Assembly (NCBI RefSeq): GCF_963677945.1
Contig: NZ_OY782578.1
Location: 1,612,001-1,676,000, forward strand
DNA length: 64,000 nt
DNA from: an uncultured Bacteroides sp.
Lineage (GTDB): Bacteria; Bacteroidota; Bacteroidia; Bacteroidales; Bacteroidaceae
Reading direction: 5' to 3'
A program made the position numbers and the translations under genes. The notes under the pieces are model-generated. The model saw only the letters and a program-made list of their open reading frames with translations, was not told the DNA's origin and did not search any database. Positions 63,700 to 64,000 of this stretch are shown here, in pieces. Numbering within the stretch: the stretch's first letter is position 1; each line of letters starts with the position of its first letter.

Positions 63700-64000
63700 T
63701 TAGATAATAATAAATTTGTCTTTACTGGTTTGACAGAATGCGCATTTTTCATCAACTTTTGCATTGTCATAGGTATTGCCACATACAGGACATACTGCAT
63801 AAACGAAAGGCAATTTGCTTTGAGTGTGAGCTTTTAAAGCTTCGGCTGCAGCAGTATAAAATTCCATATGCTTTTTTTCTGTATCGGATGCCCAGGTAAA
63901 TGATTTTACAGCTTTATCTACTTTTTCAGCTTTTGCTTCATCCAAGAATTTCGGATACATAGTTGCTGTTTCATAGGTTTCTCCTTTAATAGCTTCCTGA
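63700..64000 (-). CDS. rbr: Rubrerythrin, C-terminal part
   Basis: The frame stays open to the window edge, so the N-terminal part lies outside. Visible are the end of the di-iron four-helix bundle (KGETYETATMYPKF, then EKKHMEFY with the Glu and His ligands) and the C-terminal rubredoxin-like zinc/iron site CPVCGNTYDN with CAFC. Rubrerythrin reduces hydrogen peroxide in anaerobes, in the cytoplasm. An ATG at 63960 is internal, not the start. Confidence 0.9.
   Translation of the reverse strand, partial: QEAIKGETYETATMYPKFLDEAKAEKVDKAVKSFTWASDTEKKHMEFYTAAAEALKAHTQSKLPFVYAVCPVCGNTYDNAKVDEKCAFCQTSKDKFIII

Overview
The window looks like a chromosome segment of a gut Bacteroides-type bacterium (order Bacteroidales). 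The reasons are two SusC/SusD pairs, hybrid two-component regulators, many lipoprotein signal peptides on glycoside hydrolases, TAnnTTTG (-7) promoter motifs, no Shine-Dalgarno dependence, and a low G+C content (judged by eye, not computed). No rRNA, tRNA or CRISPR array was recognised.

Layout. 1-1.4 kb: housekeeping genes (small YtxH-like protein, ferredoxin, acyltransferase). 2.4-29.9 kb: a large polysaccharide-utilisation locus (PUL), all on the + strand: GH2, hybrid sensor/regulator, GH115 alpha-glucuronidase, SusC/SusD, GH43, two Tat-exported Gfo/Idh/MocA oxidoreductases with a small membrane protein and an ApbE-like protein between them, GH105, a double DUF1080 protein, an FAD oxidoreductase and a second GH2. 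The mix suggests a uronic-acid-bearing plant glycan (arabinogalactan- or gum-like), with a possible oxidative 3-keto step. 30.0-35.9 kb: a membrane TPR/LuxR-type regulator, a lipoprotein with the cholesterol-dependent-cytolysin fold that stops before the membrane-binding domain 4, and an (alpha/alpha)6 glycosidase. 36.2-50.9 kb: a complete fructan PUL (BT1754-like sensor, fructokinase, sugar permease and exo-GH32 on the minus strand; SusC, SusD, surface lipoprotein and endo-type GH32 on the plus strand).

51.0-59.4 kb is an accessory/defence-like region: a VirE/VapE primase-helicase-type gene in a repeat-bounded element, an AbiE type IV toxin-antitoxin pair, a three-gene operon (dual-specificity phosphatase, cytosolic 5'-nucleotidase family protein, and a 500-residue helical protein with two HEPN-like R-N-x3-H motifs in duplicated halves), and an HNH nuclease. 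59.5-64 kb: the 3' end of a group II intron, a GH78 rhamnosidase, a small GNAT protein, a protein with five 17-residue repeats, and a rubrerythrin running off the window.

The most unusual structure is the VapE element family. One full-length copy (about 51.03-53.78 kb), one copy with the gene cleanly deleted (1.47-2.24 kb), one left-end remnant (35.98-36.08 kb) and one right-end remnant (55.44-55.65 kb) all lie in the same orientation. They sit exactly at the joints between the accessory modules: PUL plus cytolysin, fructan PUL, AbiE, HEPN operon. Their left-end hairpin is kept by paired compensatory base changes. The element and the HEPN/nucleotidase/phosphatase operon are the best candidates for undescribed biology here.
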